NCBI GenBank assembly: GCA_037576215.1
Contig: JBANDB010000003.1
Span: forward strand, 7,812,001-7,876,000
Reading direction: 5' to 3'
From: Armillaria gallica
Taxonomy: Eukaryota > Basidiomycota > Agaricomycetes > Agaricales > Physalacriaceae
Length of the DNA stretch: 64,000 nt
The first letter of the stretch is position 1, and every line of letters starts with the position of its first letter. Of the stretch, positions 10,859 to 23,269 are shown in pieces. Made by a program: the position numbers and the translations under genes. Under the pieces are notes generated by a model. The model was not told the origin of the DNA, made no database searches, and worked only from the letters and a program-made list of their open reading frames with translations.

Positions 10859-13520
10859 ATGTCGATGACACTCGAGATACTCTTATCAGCAGTCTACCTT
10901 GGTGTCAGTACAGCACTCTTTGTGACCGCTCTTGTACTAGCAATCCTATTCCACTACAGGGTAGTCCCTCACATTTGTAATCAACCAAACTACAACCCGC
11001 CTTTTGTAAACCATGTCCTCCCACAGCAGCCACCACTGGCACATCTCTACCCACCCTTACTGCGCCAAACACCAATGCTCAACAAGCACCCTTGCTTCAT
11101 CTGTAGGAGAAATGAAGAAGATGTTCCTGGGCTGGTGGAGATTGGCATTCAAGAAAGAGGCAATGGAAGTGTTACCAGAGCAGGGCTCCCCTTTATCCAC
11201 CTTTCTACAGACAGTCCCTCCCATCATGAGTCCACCGGCTCTACCCCCCATCCAGCATGAGCCACTCCCACTGCCACGGATCTGGCAAGGTACCTCATCT
11301 GACTCAGTCTGGGGAGAGCAAGCTCTCACGGTTCCCCAGTCACTGAGCAACCTTCCAGCAGTCATCCTAGGGATGACCAGGTTCCAGCGGCCACCATTGG
11401 GCCCCACAATATCTTTGTCAGTTCCACTTCTGAGCTTGACCTCGTCTGGGACAACCTCAATTTACCCTACACTGCCTTATTCCCCTGTCAAGGAAACCCG
11501 TATCGAGCCAGAATGCCAGATCCCGACTACCCCACCATACACTGGGACAAGCCCGTATGGATCACAACACAATCCCCCACTCCCCCAGAGCCAACAAGGG
11601 AGTTCTCACCAGAGTTCGCACCTCGAGGAACCCCATCGTCCCAGAACAGGCTCACCATTCCAAGGAGGAGAAGGGAACTGCCCAGATCAGCAGCCGATGT
11701 TGCAGAAGAAATTGACTAGTACACTCGAGAAAGGAGGCAAGCAGAGCAAGAGCGGGCAGCAGTGTTCAGAGAGATCAACGAGCAACAGCCCAGAGTTGGG
11801 ATCGACAGCAGGGGAGAAACCATCTACTACTCTGTGAACAGTTCCAGGACCGAGATACCCTCCGTCAAGGAGTACGTCAACAGAATCGTTGGGAGAAGGA
11901 GCCCCCCTCCCTCCCCAATCCCAACACCCCCAGTCCTGAACACTCCCCCAGCTGACCACCCCAATAACCATCACCCAGGCCCTGTACCTTCTGTCGACAG
12001 GTAAACTGGTCCAAATCCCTGATGTGCTCCTCTGCGCACCTCTGGAAGCGTTGTTTAATCACTTTAGGGAGGAATTAATAGCAGATCAAGACTGGGCCAG
12101 GACCCTGGCCAGAATAGACTATGCGCATTATGGCTATAGCTATATCCTAAAGGAGGAAGCCACTCATTTTGCCTGCCATGCTTATAATATGATCCATCAT
12201 GATCGCCAGATCCAGGTACCAGCTCGATATCAATGACCCCAGATCAATTTAGCTCCAGAAACATACACACTGGAACCTATGGACAATGAACCCCCGGTAC
12301 CACCACTGTGGGCTGCAGTACCCAATTACCTGAGATGGGAACTGGGTTATGCACTGACGGTGCCAAATTATGCGTACCTGCAGGGATATGGACTGCCAGG
12401 CATGCAAGGACAGCCTAGACTCTTTGCTGCTGCTGTTGCAGATGATGGCGCTGGGCCATCAGATGTGCCCCAACTGCCTAGCAAGCTGCAGCCCCTGACT
12501 GGACCACCACAAGCACCGCCTGTCATCCCTCAGAGGTGGGCACCACCTTGATATCCACCACCACCAGGGCCACCAGACCCTCCTGCCCTGTGGACCCTTG
12601 CTGAAGACAACCAGGGACCATGTGCAGCATTGAAACCCAACATGGTCAGGGAGCCCGAGAACTTCAACGGCGACTCAAACGATATCGCCTGATTCTTCTC
12701 ACAGTGCAACATGTACTTCTCAGTTTTCAACCAGTACTTCCGGTACCACCCTCATAAGGTCATTTTCTGTGCATCGCATTTCAGCAAGGATGCCCAAGTA
12801 TGGTGGGAACTGTGTGCGCAAGAGCTAGGAAGGAATATCAATGGGGACCAGGTTTATCTGGCCTATGAGCAATTCATGGAGGAGGTCAGGCGACAATTCT
12901 GGAAGGACACCAATGCCAAAATCAAGTTTGCACAATGGGAAAGGCTCTGCCAGAGCAACTTCCCTGATGGTGACTTGTTCTTCCAACAATTCAAATCACT
13001 AGCCTTCAAGGCAGGGATCCTTGGTATCGACCAGATGATGATGGCTCAAGTCAAAAAGGCATGCCGTTCATCCACTAAGGATATCATTTATGCCTTGGAT
13101 GGGGACGTCCCGACGAACTACCAAGATTGGAAGCAGCGAATACTGTGGATTGATCATAATTGGAGGACGTGAAAAGTAGAGCAAGGGGGAGCAAAGGTGA
13201 TGGAATGGAAACAGCAGTCGAAGACGAATACGGCCCCGACGACAAAGGGGAATCAACAGCAGAGCAGTGTCCTGGAAAAGAAGATGGGAACTGGCACAAC
13301 ATTTGGAGGACCGGGCACACCAATGGATATTGACAGGGCATGCAGCAAGGCGAAGTGCTTCCGATGTGGTGAAATCAGGCACTTCAAACAAGATTGTCTC
13401 AAGGCCCCAAAAACAAGAGAAGAGGTGCTATGGCGACTCAATTATTACTGGGACCATGTAGCAACAAATGAGATAATGGACTCGAAGATTGAGAAGGTAA
13501 AAGATGGGGCTAAGCAGTAA
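10859..13520 (+). pseudogene. chromovirus gag remnant
   Basis: The first ATG after the LTR (10859) opens a frame with a hydrophobic segment at residues 9-31, which is odd for Gag, followed by a long Pro/Ser-rich region split over several frames. The Gag core (Retrotrans_gag type, with QVWWELCAQE and VRRQFWKD) lies at about 12640-13170, and a CCHC knuckle (C-X2-C-X4-H-X4-C) at 13356-13397. Stops at 12236-12238 (overlapping ATCAATGACC), 12549, 12690 and 13170 are TGA in contexts that fit CGA. No intact Gag can be read. Confidence 0.8.
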
Positions 13521-14576
13521 ATGATTCAACTGACTTGGCCAGGGACTTAGTTTCATCTGGTATGCCTGCGTTGCCTGCTGGTCAGACTCATTGTACTTCT
13601 GTAGTTGTAAATATGCATTCGAATATACCTGCCCGCAACTTTACCACCAGAAGCAAAACTAAGGAAGAATTGAAACAGGAAGCTGGGGCTGCTGCCCTCA
13701 GGACTGCGAAACCAGCTAAGTGTTCTGCAAGTAACTCCTTGCAAGTGAAAGTAGCGAATGAAAAGGCACCCACCATAGTGTCACCCATCATAACAGCGCC
13801 GACTGAGCAACTGGACGGGGCAGGGGAACAAGTGCCTCCATTGGAGGGACACCCCCTCTGACAAAGTGGCTCCGTGATTGGAGGATACTGCAAGGATCAG
13901 ACCCACCTGTGCACCCACAACCATCAAGACTGTGTGCAGCAGACCAATTGTGCAATCTAATGATCAGCAGCAGAGCAAGAGTCCTGGGAGCGCTAGCCAA
14001 CAGCAAGATGATGGTTGGCACCAGGTCGGTGCAGGCCCTGGAAAACAAATGCGGGGGCAGAATGACTTGCATAGTCCAACAGGAGCAGACATGGAGGTGT
14101 TTCACGTGGAGACTTCCAGCCACCGACCATCCAAGTCTGCTGTTCTTCCGACAGACAGCCCTGTCATCAGGACGAGCTTGCTGCAATCCGAGTCTCCCAA
14201 TGGAGTTTAGTGAGACACCCCTCCAGGCAATCCCGATGAAGACCAGTGAGTAGCAAGAACTGTTGGATGCGCAACAGCCCCAACCAAAGCAGCTGAACGG
14301 GGGAAAACCACTAGCACCCAGGTGGTAAAAAGGGGGCAGTCAGTACAGATTGAGGAGATTCCCGATGACGAGGTATCAGGGAGGCAAAGACTGAGTCGGA
14401 AGTGAAGGCGATCCTGAAGAATTGGATCCATAAGACGCGAGTCAAGGAGGTAGTTGATGAGATGATTGAAGGCTTGCAGGAAACCATGCACACCAACGCA
14501 CTGGAATGGATGGATGAACTCCGACAACCCAGGCGCTACATTTGCTGAATAAGCGGAAGTGACAGGGCCCTAACAA

Positions 14577-17500
14577 CCGACATCCAAATTGGGATATCAG
14601 GGAATGGCATTAGCATTGCCTCCTCAGCTTTAATTGACAGCAGCTGCACCAGTAGCGCCATCAGTAGAACCTTTGTTGAGAAGCACCATATCCCCACTCA
14701 TGCGATGGCAGCACCCATCACTGTTTATAATGCGGATGGATCAAAAAATAGCTCGGGGCAGATCACTGCCTTCGCTGAGCTGCACATCACAATCAGAGAT
14801 CATGCCGAACACATTAATCTAGCCATCACCAAACTGCAGGGCCACAACATCTTCCTCAGACACGATTGGCTAGTAAGGCACAACCCACTAATCAATTGGC
14901 AAACCAGGAAAATGATCTTTGCCCGATGCCAATGTCATCATACCCCACTTCCATTACCAGACACAGACCCATACAACAAGTGGGACAAAGAGCTTGAAGA
15001 AGGTGACACCATCCTTGCAATAAGCTTTGAGGAAGCCATTCATATTTGGGTGATGCGGCATGTAGCCAATGACTTAGCGGCCAAGGCGAACGTGGAGAAG
15101 AAGGCCAAAATGTTTGAAGAAATGGTCCCCAAATGGTGCCAAGACTTCAAAGACTTATTTGACAAAAGAAAGCTTTGATGAACTCCCCAAGCCAAAACCA
15201 TGGGACCACACTATCGAACTCATTCCGAATGCTAATGCCAATCTTGACTGCAAAGTCTACCCATTGAATCGAGAAGAACAGGGAGAGTTGGACAAATTCC
15301 TGGACGAGAACCTGGCCAGCAGAAGGATATGACCTTCCAAATCGCCTATGGCATCACTGTTCTTTTTCATCAAGAAAAAGGATGGGAAGCTGAGGCCCAT
15401 TCAGGATTATCGGAAGCTTAACAAGATGACAATCAAAAATCGATATCCGCTCTCTCTAATCTTGGAACTCATGGACAAGCTGTGTGGTGCCAAATACTTC
15501 TCTAAACTGGACATCTGATGGGGGTACAATAATGTTCATATCAAGACAGGGGATGAGTGGAAGGTAGCTTTCAGAACTAACCATGGGCTGTACAAGCCAA
15601 CGGTAATGTTCTTTGGACTCACCAATTCACCCACCACCTTCCAATGGATGATGAATGACATCTTCAAAGACCTCATCACATCCAGAAAAGTCACCATCTA
15701 CCTCAACGACATCCTCATCATGTCAAAAACCAAGGAGGAACATTGTCAAATCACACGAGAAGTGTTGGCAACCCTGTGAAAACATAAACTGTTTCTTAAG
15801 GCCAAAAAGTGCGAGTTCAAGGTCTTGGGAACGGAATATTTGGGCGTCATCATCAGTGAAGGCAATATCCGCATGGATCCAGTCAAAATCAAAGGCATCC
15901 TCGACTGTCCAGTGCCGACCAAGAAGAAAGAACTTCAGTCCTTCCTGGGATTCACCAATTTCTATCGGCGCTTCATAAAGAACTACAGCAAAATCGTAAA
16001 ACCCATGACCCAATTAATGGGCAACGATGCATGGAAATGGGACAAGGCCCAGCAGGAGGCTTTCAACCAACTGAAAAAACAGTTAGCCGAGGACATCGTA
16101 CTTGCCATACCAACAAACAAAGGGAAGTTCAGGGTGGAAGCAGATGCTAGTGAAGGAGCCATCGGTGCAGTCCTTTCCCAGGAGCAGGACAGCAAGTGGA
16201 GGCCGGTTTCATTCCTGTCCAAATCTCTCTCTGTTACCGAATGTAACTACAAGATTTATAACAAGGAATTTCTGGCAATCATGCTTGCTCTAGAGGAATG
16301 GAGACACTACCTGATGGGCGCATATCAAGACTTTGAGATCTGGACAGATCATCAGAATCTCCAGTATTTCTGAAAGCCCCAGAAGGTAAACCGATGACAA
16401 GCTCGATGGATCACCGAACTAGCCAAATACCATTTTACCCTCCATCACAAAGCCAGGACCGCCAACAAAAAGGCTGACCTCCTATCGCAATGAGCCAATC
16501 ATGACCAGGGGCAGGACGACAACGACCAGGTAGTAGTCTTGACCCCTGAACATTTCAGCGCCATGATCATGCCTACCATCGAAGAGACCCATCAGAACAT
16601 CCGAGCTGCCACCAGAAATGTCCACCTCTGGGACAACACCGTTGCCAGCTCTGTTAACCACAATTGCAGCATGAAGATAAAAGATGGGTTTATTTGGTAC
16701 AATGGCAGGATCTATGTTCCTCGGGACCATGCACTTTGGGGAGAAATCATTGCTCGATCCCATGACCATATCACCACCAGGCACCCAGGTATTGAAAAGA
16801 CCAAGGAACTTGTATTATGAGAGTTCTGGTGGCCAAAGATGAAAAGGGATATCGAAACCTACATGAGAGCCTGTGAGACCTGCCAGCACACAAAAAGCAG
16901 CACTCAAGCAAAGGTGGCACCCCTCCATCCCAACGAGATACCCTCCCGTCCCTGGACCCACATCTTGGTGGACATGGTGACCAGACTACCAAAGAGTAAT
17001 GGATGTGACGCTATCCTTGTGATCGTTGACCATTTCTCAAAGGAAATCATTCCCATCGCGTGCTCTACCAAATTATCGTCAGAAGGATGGGCAAAGATCT
17101 TGTGAGACGAAGTATACGCCAAGCACAGAATGCCACAAGTCATCATCTTGGACAGAGGAACCGTATTCATATCCAAATTCATGAAAGATCTTTATGACCT
17201 TCTTCAAATCAAGGGCAATGCCTCGACAGCCTATCACCCCCAAACAGATGGACAAACCGAACAGGTTAATCAAGGGATTGAAAAATACCTTTGCATGTTT
17301 GTCAATCATCTCCAAACCGATTGGGCAGAATGGCTTTCCCTTGCTGCATTTGCTCATAATAACCAAGTACACTCCTCCACTGGCAAAAGCCCCTTCAAAG
17401 TCAACTATGGCTATAACCCTGCAGTACTACCAGGAACCAAACCCACTGCACTGTTCTGAACACCCGCCTTGAACACCTTCATTTCCAAGATGCAAGAGAT

Positions 17501-18197
17501 CCATGCCACTGCTAAAAGGTCACTTGAGAAAGCTGCACTACAGATGAAGGCACAATATGACAAGTCAAAACACCCAGCCCTTGAGTACAAAATAGGTGAC
17601 AGAGTCTGGCTCGACACCTCCAACCTCCACCTGCCCCAGCCCAAAAAGAAGCTCGACAACAAGTGAACAGGCCCTTTCGAAATCAAAGACAAGAAAGGCG
17701 CCTCTGCATACACCCTCACTTTGCTGGCCAACTGGAAGATTCATCCAACCTTCAACAAGTCACTACTCACTCTGTACATTCCTCCAGCATTCCCTAACCA
17801 AGAACAACCGCCTCCTCCACTGCCAGATCTCATAGACCATGAAGAACATTACGAAGTTGAAAAAGTCTTGAACAGCAGACAACGTCGAGTTCGAGGAAGG
17901 CAAGGGGAACCACCAAACACGGTAACAGACTATTTCATCAAATGGAAAGGCTATGGACCCAAATCAAACAGTTGGGTATGGGAAAGCAACATGGATGCCG
18001 ACGAGCTCATTGAGGAATTCCTTGCTGAACACGTGGATGGGGTCATAAACAGACAAGAAGACTGGCAATCCTACACAGACCCAGTCATGGGAAAGAAGGT
18101 TTGGTACAATCAAGAGCAACTGTGGGACTTACTCAGGGGCCACGACGATCCTTCAACAGACACTAAATTGCCATTCGAACCGATGGTGATACCCTAA
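14577..18197 (+). pseudogene. chromovirus pol remnant (PR-RT-RH-IN-chromodomain)
   Basis: Protease region near 14636-14644: the active-site triplet reads D-S-S where the family has D-S/T-G. The frame then shifts by one base in the A-run at 15163-15166. RT covers about 15180-15850; its catalytic motif reads YLND (15699-15710) in place of YLDD. RNase H (about 16120-16490) keeps DAS and TDH. Integrase keeps its HHCC-type zinc region and the D-D35-E triad (GAC 16971, GAC 17151, GAA 17259). TGA codons interrupt the frame at 15330, 15516, 15777, 16371, 16395, 16491, 16818, 17103, 17457 and 17664, all in phase with one another. The frame ends at TAA 18195. Confidence 0.9.
17821..18035 (+). pseudogene. 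C-terminal chromodomain of the integrase
   Basis: The aromatic and WKGY core is visible (YEVEKVLNSR, then YFIKWKGYGPKSNSWVWE, then an acidic helix). In chromoviruses this module steers integration to methylated-histone chromatin. It is uninterrupted here and is the best-preserved part of the element. Confidence 0.9.
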
Positions 18198-18215
18198 TGG
18201 CAGTCAGGATGCCTG

Positions 18216-18232
18216 CCTTAATGAGGGGGTAA
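18216..18232 (+). promoter_or_regulatory. polypurine tract
   Basis: AATGAGGGGGTAA lies directly before the 3' LTR start (TGTCATG at 18233), the expected place for plus-strand priming. Confidence 0.7.
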
Positions 18233-18663
18233 TGTCATGATTTATTCATTTTTTACCTTTTATCTTTGCCCTATCTTATCTTATCACTCGCGCCGGACCG
18301 ATCGGGCTGCTGACCATAGGGGCAACTGAACAACAGAACGACACTCCCATACTATCTTTCCAGTATTGCACATTCTTGCTTCGACATTGCATGCTTACAG
18401 GTTCCGACTCCAACGTGGCGTGGTCACGAACCTTATCCCTTATTAATGACCCATTATTAGAACCCTCACTTTGAATATTTAAGTAGCAGCTCTCATTGTA
18501 TGTACCCCAGCTTCGAGCTAACTTTAATCCATACCAAAACTTTCACCTAATTCACTAAGAATTGAGGACTTAGCCTTATTGCCTATCACTTAAGGGATTC
18601 ATCGGTGACTGCCCGAATGCGAGACAGCCGTTGTTTACCCTTGATAGGAGTTCAGGTCTAATA
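18233..18663 (+). repeat. 3' LTR, 431 bp
   Basis: Colinear with the 5' LTR without indels. More than 20 of about 27 hand-counted differences lie at CpG sites or at TG/CA pairs that imply an ancestral CpG. AGGAT follows at 18664. Confidence 0.93.
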
Positions 18664-18749
18664 AGGATGGTCACCCAATTTTTCGATGGTCGTGCTACAT
18701 TTAAATCAAGCCAGGTAGCCAGAAGACAGAGTCGTATTCCTAGCGAGTA

Positions 18750-18822
18750 TTGACCACCTCCCTGGTAGTGCATCAGTCTACATGAAGGAAGCTACTAGGT
18801 TCGATTCCTAGTGGGGTAGTAT
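18750..18822 (+). repeat. elongator tRNA-Met-like module
   Basis: CCTGGTAGTGCATCAGTCTA then GAAGGAAGCTACTAGGTTCG, with TTCCTAGTGGGGTAG closing the T-arm. The D-arm/anticodon layout (GGTAGCGCRTCAGTCT...GAAGG) resembles elongator tRNA-Met, but the CAT anticodon is gone. Repeated at 23270 and 32777. Confidence 0.65.
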
Positions 18823-18955
18823 GCTACTGTGGAATGTTCTACTTTTATTGGTTCTTCATGCCAAGATAAGCTTTGAGCATTGGATGGAGGGAGTTGAGAA
18901 AAGCAACCTTACTGGTGAGTGCGACGTAAGCAAGGTTTGACACCCAACGAGACGT

Positions 18956-19024
18956 GTTGTCCTGTGATGTAGCGGTTACCTTGTACCATGCCGCTGTCCA
19001 GGTTCAAATCCCGGCAATGCAATG
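18956..19024 (+). repeat. tRNA-like module
   Basis: TGTCCTGTGATGTAGCGGTT (A-box-like) and CAGGTTCAAATCCCGG (B-box-like). Counterpart at 32978. Confidence 0.6.
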
Positions 19025-19254
19025 TTGCCTTTCCGTGTATAATAAATGTTTGTTTGCACGAAAAGACATACAACATGCTTGAGCAAGGCAAGTTCATTTA
19101 TCAATACAGTCTTGAATTGCAAGACTCAGAGATTTCCTCCTTTCAGAAGTGTTAGTGCCAGCCAGTTTTCGTTTGCGATTGCTGGTAATCGAGTTTGAAT
19201 TTCATAATCATAGCATAGATGAGATAGGGAAAAGCACTTACAACGATGGTTCAT

Positions 19255-19314
19255 TACCTCTCTGGTGGTGAAGCGGTTAACCATGCAAGTTGGGTTTGAT
19301 CCCCAGCGATGGTC
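19255..19314 (+). repeat. tRNA-like module
   Basis: CTCTGGTGGTGAAGCGGTTA, then TTGGGTTTGATCCCCAGC. Same as 28902 and 3640. Confidence 0.6.
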
Positions 19315-19393
19315 TACCAGCTGAGTTGTGCAAGATGTTTTACACCTTAATTCATGCAACAAAGTATAAATACCACCCTTTGGTTGCCATCTC

Positions 19394-19461
19394 ATCTCTC
19401 CGGTGGTGCAGCGGCGAGCGGGTGTACTAAGCAAGCTAAGTTCGAGTCCTAGCAAGAGAAT
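19394..19461 (+). repeat. tRNA-like module with T-run
   Basis: CTCCGGTGGTGCAGCGGCGA, then AAGTTCGAGTCCTAGCAAGA. CCCTTTTTATGATGCC follows at about 19480. Confidence 0.65.
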
Positions 19462-19719
19462 ATGTCCATATAAATAGGCCCTTTTTATGATGCCTGTCGA
19501 ATAACGCTGTACCGAGGCAGTTTCCATATGACTTGTCATTGGGCAACGTGTTAGGGAACACAATCCCCGCCCTTTCCGCTAGAAGGAAGAAGCGCGATAC
19601 AGAGCCTCCAGCGCTTTGATTCATGCCAGTGGCGAGTTTTCGTTGTAATTCGCTGGTAATCTGTATTGTAATTTGATAAGCAATGGATACAATCACATTC
19701 TCACGCACTACATACATCC

Positions 19720-19779
19720 TCTATACTGTCGTGGCTAGTTCACGCCCTAGGCATCCGGGTTCAACTCCCGCAGAGAGGC
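19720..19779 (+). repeat. tRNA-like module
   Basis: CTGTCGTGGCTAGTTCACGC, then CCGGGTTCAACTCCCGCAG. Same as 29362. Confidence 0.6.
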
Positions 19780-19994
19780 TGATACTCCCCTGGCTCCTTT
19801 TGTTTTCCTTGGACTAAACCCGCAACAGAAAGAGGTTTCGATACTTGACTTTTTACTTACTTACTGAAGGGTATAGGTCAAATCCACATATAATCAGAAC
19901 TGTGTCCCGGTTTACTATTCAATGCTGATTCTCAGGAACAACTTTCATACGGAGGAAAAATAAAATTAACCACTCTCTGGTATATTCCAGCACT

Positions 19995-20054
19995 GATCTA
20001 GACGAGAGTCGAACCCGCCCTAACCAAAGACACTTTACCATTAATCCAGACCGT
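19995..20054 (-). repeat. tRNA-like module (minus strand)
   Basis: Reverse strand: GGATTAATGGTAAAGTGTC then GGCGGGTTCGACTCTCG. Same as 29642. Confidence 0.6.
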
Positions 20055-22320
20055 TGTCTTGCTTGCTATGCGAACACATCAAATAGAACCCACAGTCAGA
20101 GGGAAAGAAGAGACTGCCTCGAATTCGCACCTCGAGAGGGTTCCGGTATAAAGGAGTTTATTCAACGGAGAACATAAAAATTAGGGTACTCGCAAGTTAG
20201 AAGTCATAGTACCTCGCCGCGCTATGCGTTATCAATTAGCTTCGTCGGAGATCGTAGAGAGTGGATTCGCATACCTGGGAGCCTCGTTCATGCCGTAACG
20301 ATGCGCCTGATGGTCTGTCAATTTCCCTCGCGTGGGTTCAGCGGTGCTTGCTACTCTTGATAAGCCGTACTGAGAGAGAGACGCAGTGCATGAAGACGTA
20401 CCTAAGATTATAGCGACCACCTCTTGACTCTACGGGAGGTTTGAGTTGGTGCTGGTATGTGCCGCCTGTGAGTGATTTTCTGCTCTTTGGAAAGAACAAA
20501 CCCGATCAGCGGGTAAGAGAAGGGAGAAAGCTGAGACGAGGTGTAAACAAGGCACAGGGAACGCAGCATGAAGGAAGATGACAGATCGTGATGGATGCAC
20601 CTGCGCCTTCGTTTCGACAGACTAGAGGGAGGAGACACCTCTCCTTTCGCCACTGCTACATCCCTCACGTTTCAGGAACAAATGTGGATGTATGCGTGTG
20701 ATATGGACGGGATGGTAGCGGAGGCATCGGAAGTTGGAGCTAGGACGCCAGGCCGTTTGAGGGTACGAAGATCCATACTTGCACGGAAGTGCATGCGCAC
20801 GGTCTGGGCTCTGTGATTGACGACAGATCAAATCGGCTTATAGACCGTTGTCTGCTGCTATCAGTGATGCGCATCCTGCAGCACGGCTCCTCGTCGCTCC
20901 ACCCCCAGTATCAAAGCCGGTTGGAGAAATAAATATTGAATGCTCCAGGTCTTGTTAGTTACATTGACTCACACTGAGATGGCATAGCCGGGAACTATAA
21001 ATAGACCGTGCAGGGAGAGACGGTGTTTTCTTATGGTCCCGAGAGCCTGATCAACGAGGGACAATCACATAGGATGACAGTTCGCCTCCTCGTGGTCGCG
21101 GCCTATGATAGGGCATCACCTGGTATTATCAGTTGGTGAACGAACAGGCTGCGAATGGTGTAAGTCAACATACCTGAGCTCCCTCTCATTGAACATGCTC
21201 ACGGAGTCAAAACATCGATGCTCGTGGATGTATGGGCGTCGCAGAACCCTCGAGAGAACCCTAACCCACTCACACCATTCCATCAAGACAGGCCTCTGCC
21301 ACACGGACTTCAACTTCCGGGATAGTGCGTGGATATGTCGACACGAGAGCAGAGGATCTCATGAGGAACCATTGCGTCATCCCACCACAGCTGGAAGAAG
21401 CCTGTCCTTACATCCTGCCGCTCCCTTTGATGTATTCAAAAACACCAACGGTGCTCGATGGCTGCATCGATGGCACAGCAGTGGCGGTAGCGACGGTCGG
21501 GTCAGTATTCTTGTGTATGTCAAATTGGCCATAAATTATTGATATTGGTCGCTGCTATTAAATAATTAGACCTGACAGGGAATGAGTAGTACTCGCGCAC
21601 CGACCGAAGAATCGCTTACTCGACATATCCGAAAAAGCGATGCTGAGCCGATGATGCCGAAGGGGCGACATGATGATGACACTGGAAGGAGTGGTAGTGG
21701 TAGCGGTCGACCAAGACGCGCGAAATTGAGGAGCTTGTACACACTGATGCGGAGGTCAGAGCTAACACATAGATGCAGACATGAGACGATGTACCTGAGT
21801 TCCCTTCCACAGTTCTGCTCTCTTTCTATTTATCCCATCACTCCACGGTCCAGGTAAGGTGGAACTAGGTACTATCTTGACTGCGTATAAAAGCGGGCCA
21901 TAGGAGACCGCAATGGATAATCTGCGTCCAGTCTTCCTAGCCTCGAATTGATAGTCGGGAGGAGACGAGCTGGTTTTGACGCGTCTAGTTGTGGTTTCGT
22001 AATGGATAAGCCTGCAAGATAGAAGCCATCCGTGGCTGACACTAAGAGAGGCGCGTAACGGACGCGTGGTCGTAGGAGAAAACGCTGAAAGTGACGAACC
22101 CCGGCCCACGTGTCTTGCCATGACCTTCCGGCCCGATTGTCCCTGTTCCCGGTTTGTGTTCTCGGTCACTATGCCGATACTTCAAGCTGATGTTTATGAC
22201 ACTGTATCCAACCACAGGCAGCAAGTTGAATCTCGAGTTTTCCATTCCGCTGATTCTCAGTCGATTTTCTCCCACATTTAGGTCGCGTTCTGAATCCTGA
22301 TGCAAATGTCTGTCAATGAT

Positions 22321-22816
22321 TACTGTACTATTACGACCGGATCTTCACACCATGTTACGCGTTATGCGGATCTTCACTGGAACAGATCTTCACAAGCTGG
22401 CGTCACGCGTTATGGTCAAAGTAGATCTTCATTTTGTCAGCAGATATTACATGCAACGTATCTGATTAGATGTATCCAATCCGGGTTAAATTTGAAATGA
22501 AAAAAGATCCAATGGAGACCGACTGCTATGGACTGACCACCTATTCCTCTTGCCATCTAACAGACACAATGAGCGCATTCAAAGCCGAAGAGCGGATCAA
22601 ACGGGGGAAAATCTGGAGCACAGTATCTCCACCTCGCCACAGCGGCAGTACGAAATTCAAGCGAAATTTTTGGTTTTTGGCTGCGAAAAAAGCCGTTTAC
22701 AGATACAATATGTACCATCTTCACTGGGCCATGTTACGCGTTATGGCCTTCACAGACATTCACATTACAAGTCCTTGTTACGCGTTATGTGAATACACGG
22801 TCGTAATAGTACAGTA
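22321..22816. mobile_element. TA-flanked MITE, 492 bp (in copy B)
   Basis: Element 22323-22814, flanked by TA on both sides. The terminal inverted repeats are perfect over at least CTGTACTATTACGACCG (17 bp). Copies A (about 10008) and C (about 32328) show the empty site (GGATTAGTACAAAC in C). The interior has no ORF of note and contains four ACGCGT hexamers. A TA duplication suggests a Tc1/mariner-type transposase acting in trans. Confidence 0.85.
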
Positions 22817-23269
22817 GTACAAAGTGTATACTCCTCTGCTCTGAAACTGACTCTTCAACCTAGCCTCTTAGTTTATATATATGTATGTTTCTAAGAAAGC
22901 ATTGGGGGTTCATAATCTGCTGAGAAATAAAGTAGGCTTTGCTTTCTCGTGTCATTTTAGACCGGTTTATCCTCTGGAGGCAGTACGTCGCTCGCAGCTC
23001 TCTTTTTTACAGTTGGTGTATTCACCCGTCATTGCTCTCGTGCTCCTTGGTTCAAAATCACTGCATGCTAGAAGGTGATGATATTATCAGGAATGAGTGC
23101 GCTTGCCGTTTGCCCAATGCCAATGCCTCTCATTTCTAGTTAAAGGGATGGGACGCCAACGAAGATGGTTACCCTCATTTTTGATGTTTGCACTAAGCCT
23201 ACATCTAAATAAAGTCAAGCTCGCTTGGCATACCAGCAATGAGCATTTCTAGTGAGTAAGTACTGACCA

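Larger units (their letters stand above)
10387..18663 (+). mobile_element. Ty3/gypsy chromovirus, complete but inactivated
   Basis: Full-length LTR retrotransposon of 8277 bp. Two 431-bp LTRs flank the coding region, and the 5-bp target duplication AGGAT is exact (10382-10386 and 18664-18668). Domain order on the plus strand is gag with CCHC knuckle, protease, reverse transcriptase, RNase H, integrase and chromodomain, which is the chromovirus order. The reading frame is broken by a single-base frameshift in an A-run (15163-15166) and by at least ten TGA codons whose context fits former CGA. It sits inside copy A of the composite repeat. An intact relative elsewhere would be needed for mobilisation. 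Confidence 0.95.
18664..19087 (+). repeat. composite repeat copy A, right end
   Basis: After the chromovirus, copy A resumes with AGGATGGTCACCCAATTTTT, matching 23155 (copy B) and 32670 (copy C). It carries the two terminal tRNA-like modules. CpG is retained here. Confidence 0.75.

Noticed and set aside
11013..11837. 274-aa ORF as an independent gene
   Set aside because: It lies in the chromovirus gag region, overlaps other frames of similar length, is low in complexity (Pro/Ser) and has no recognisable domain.
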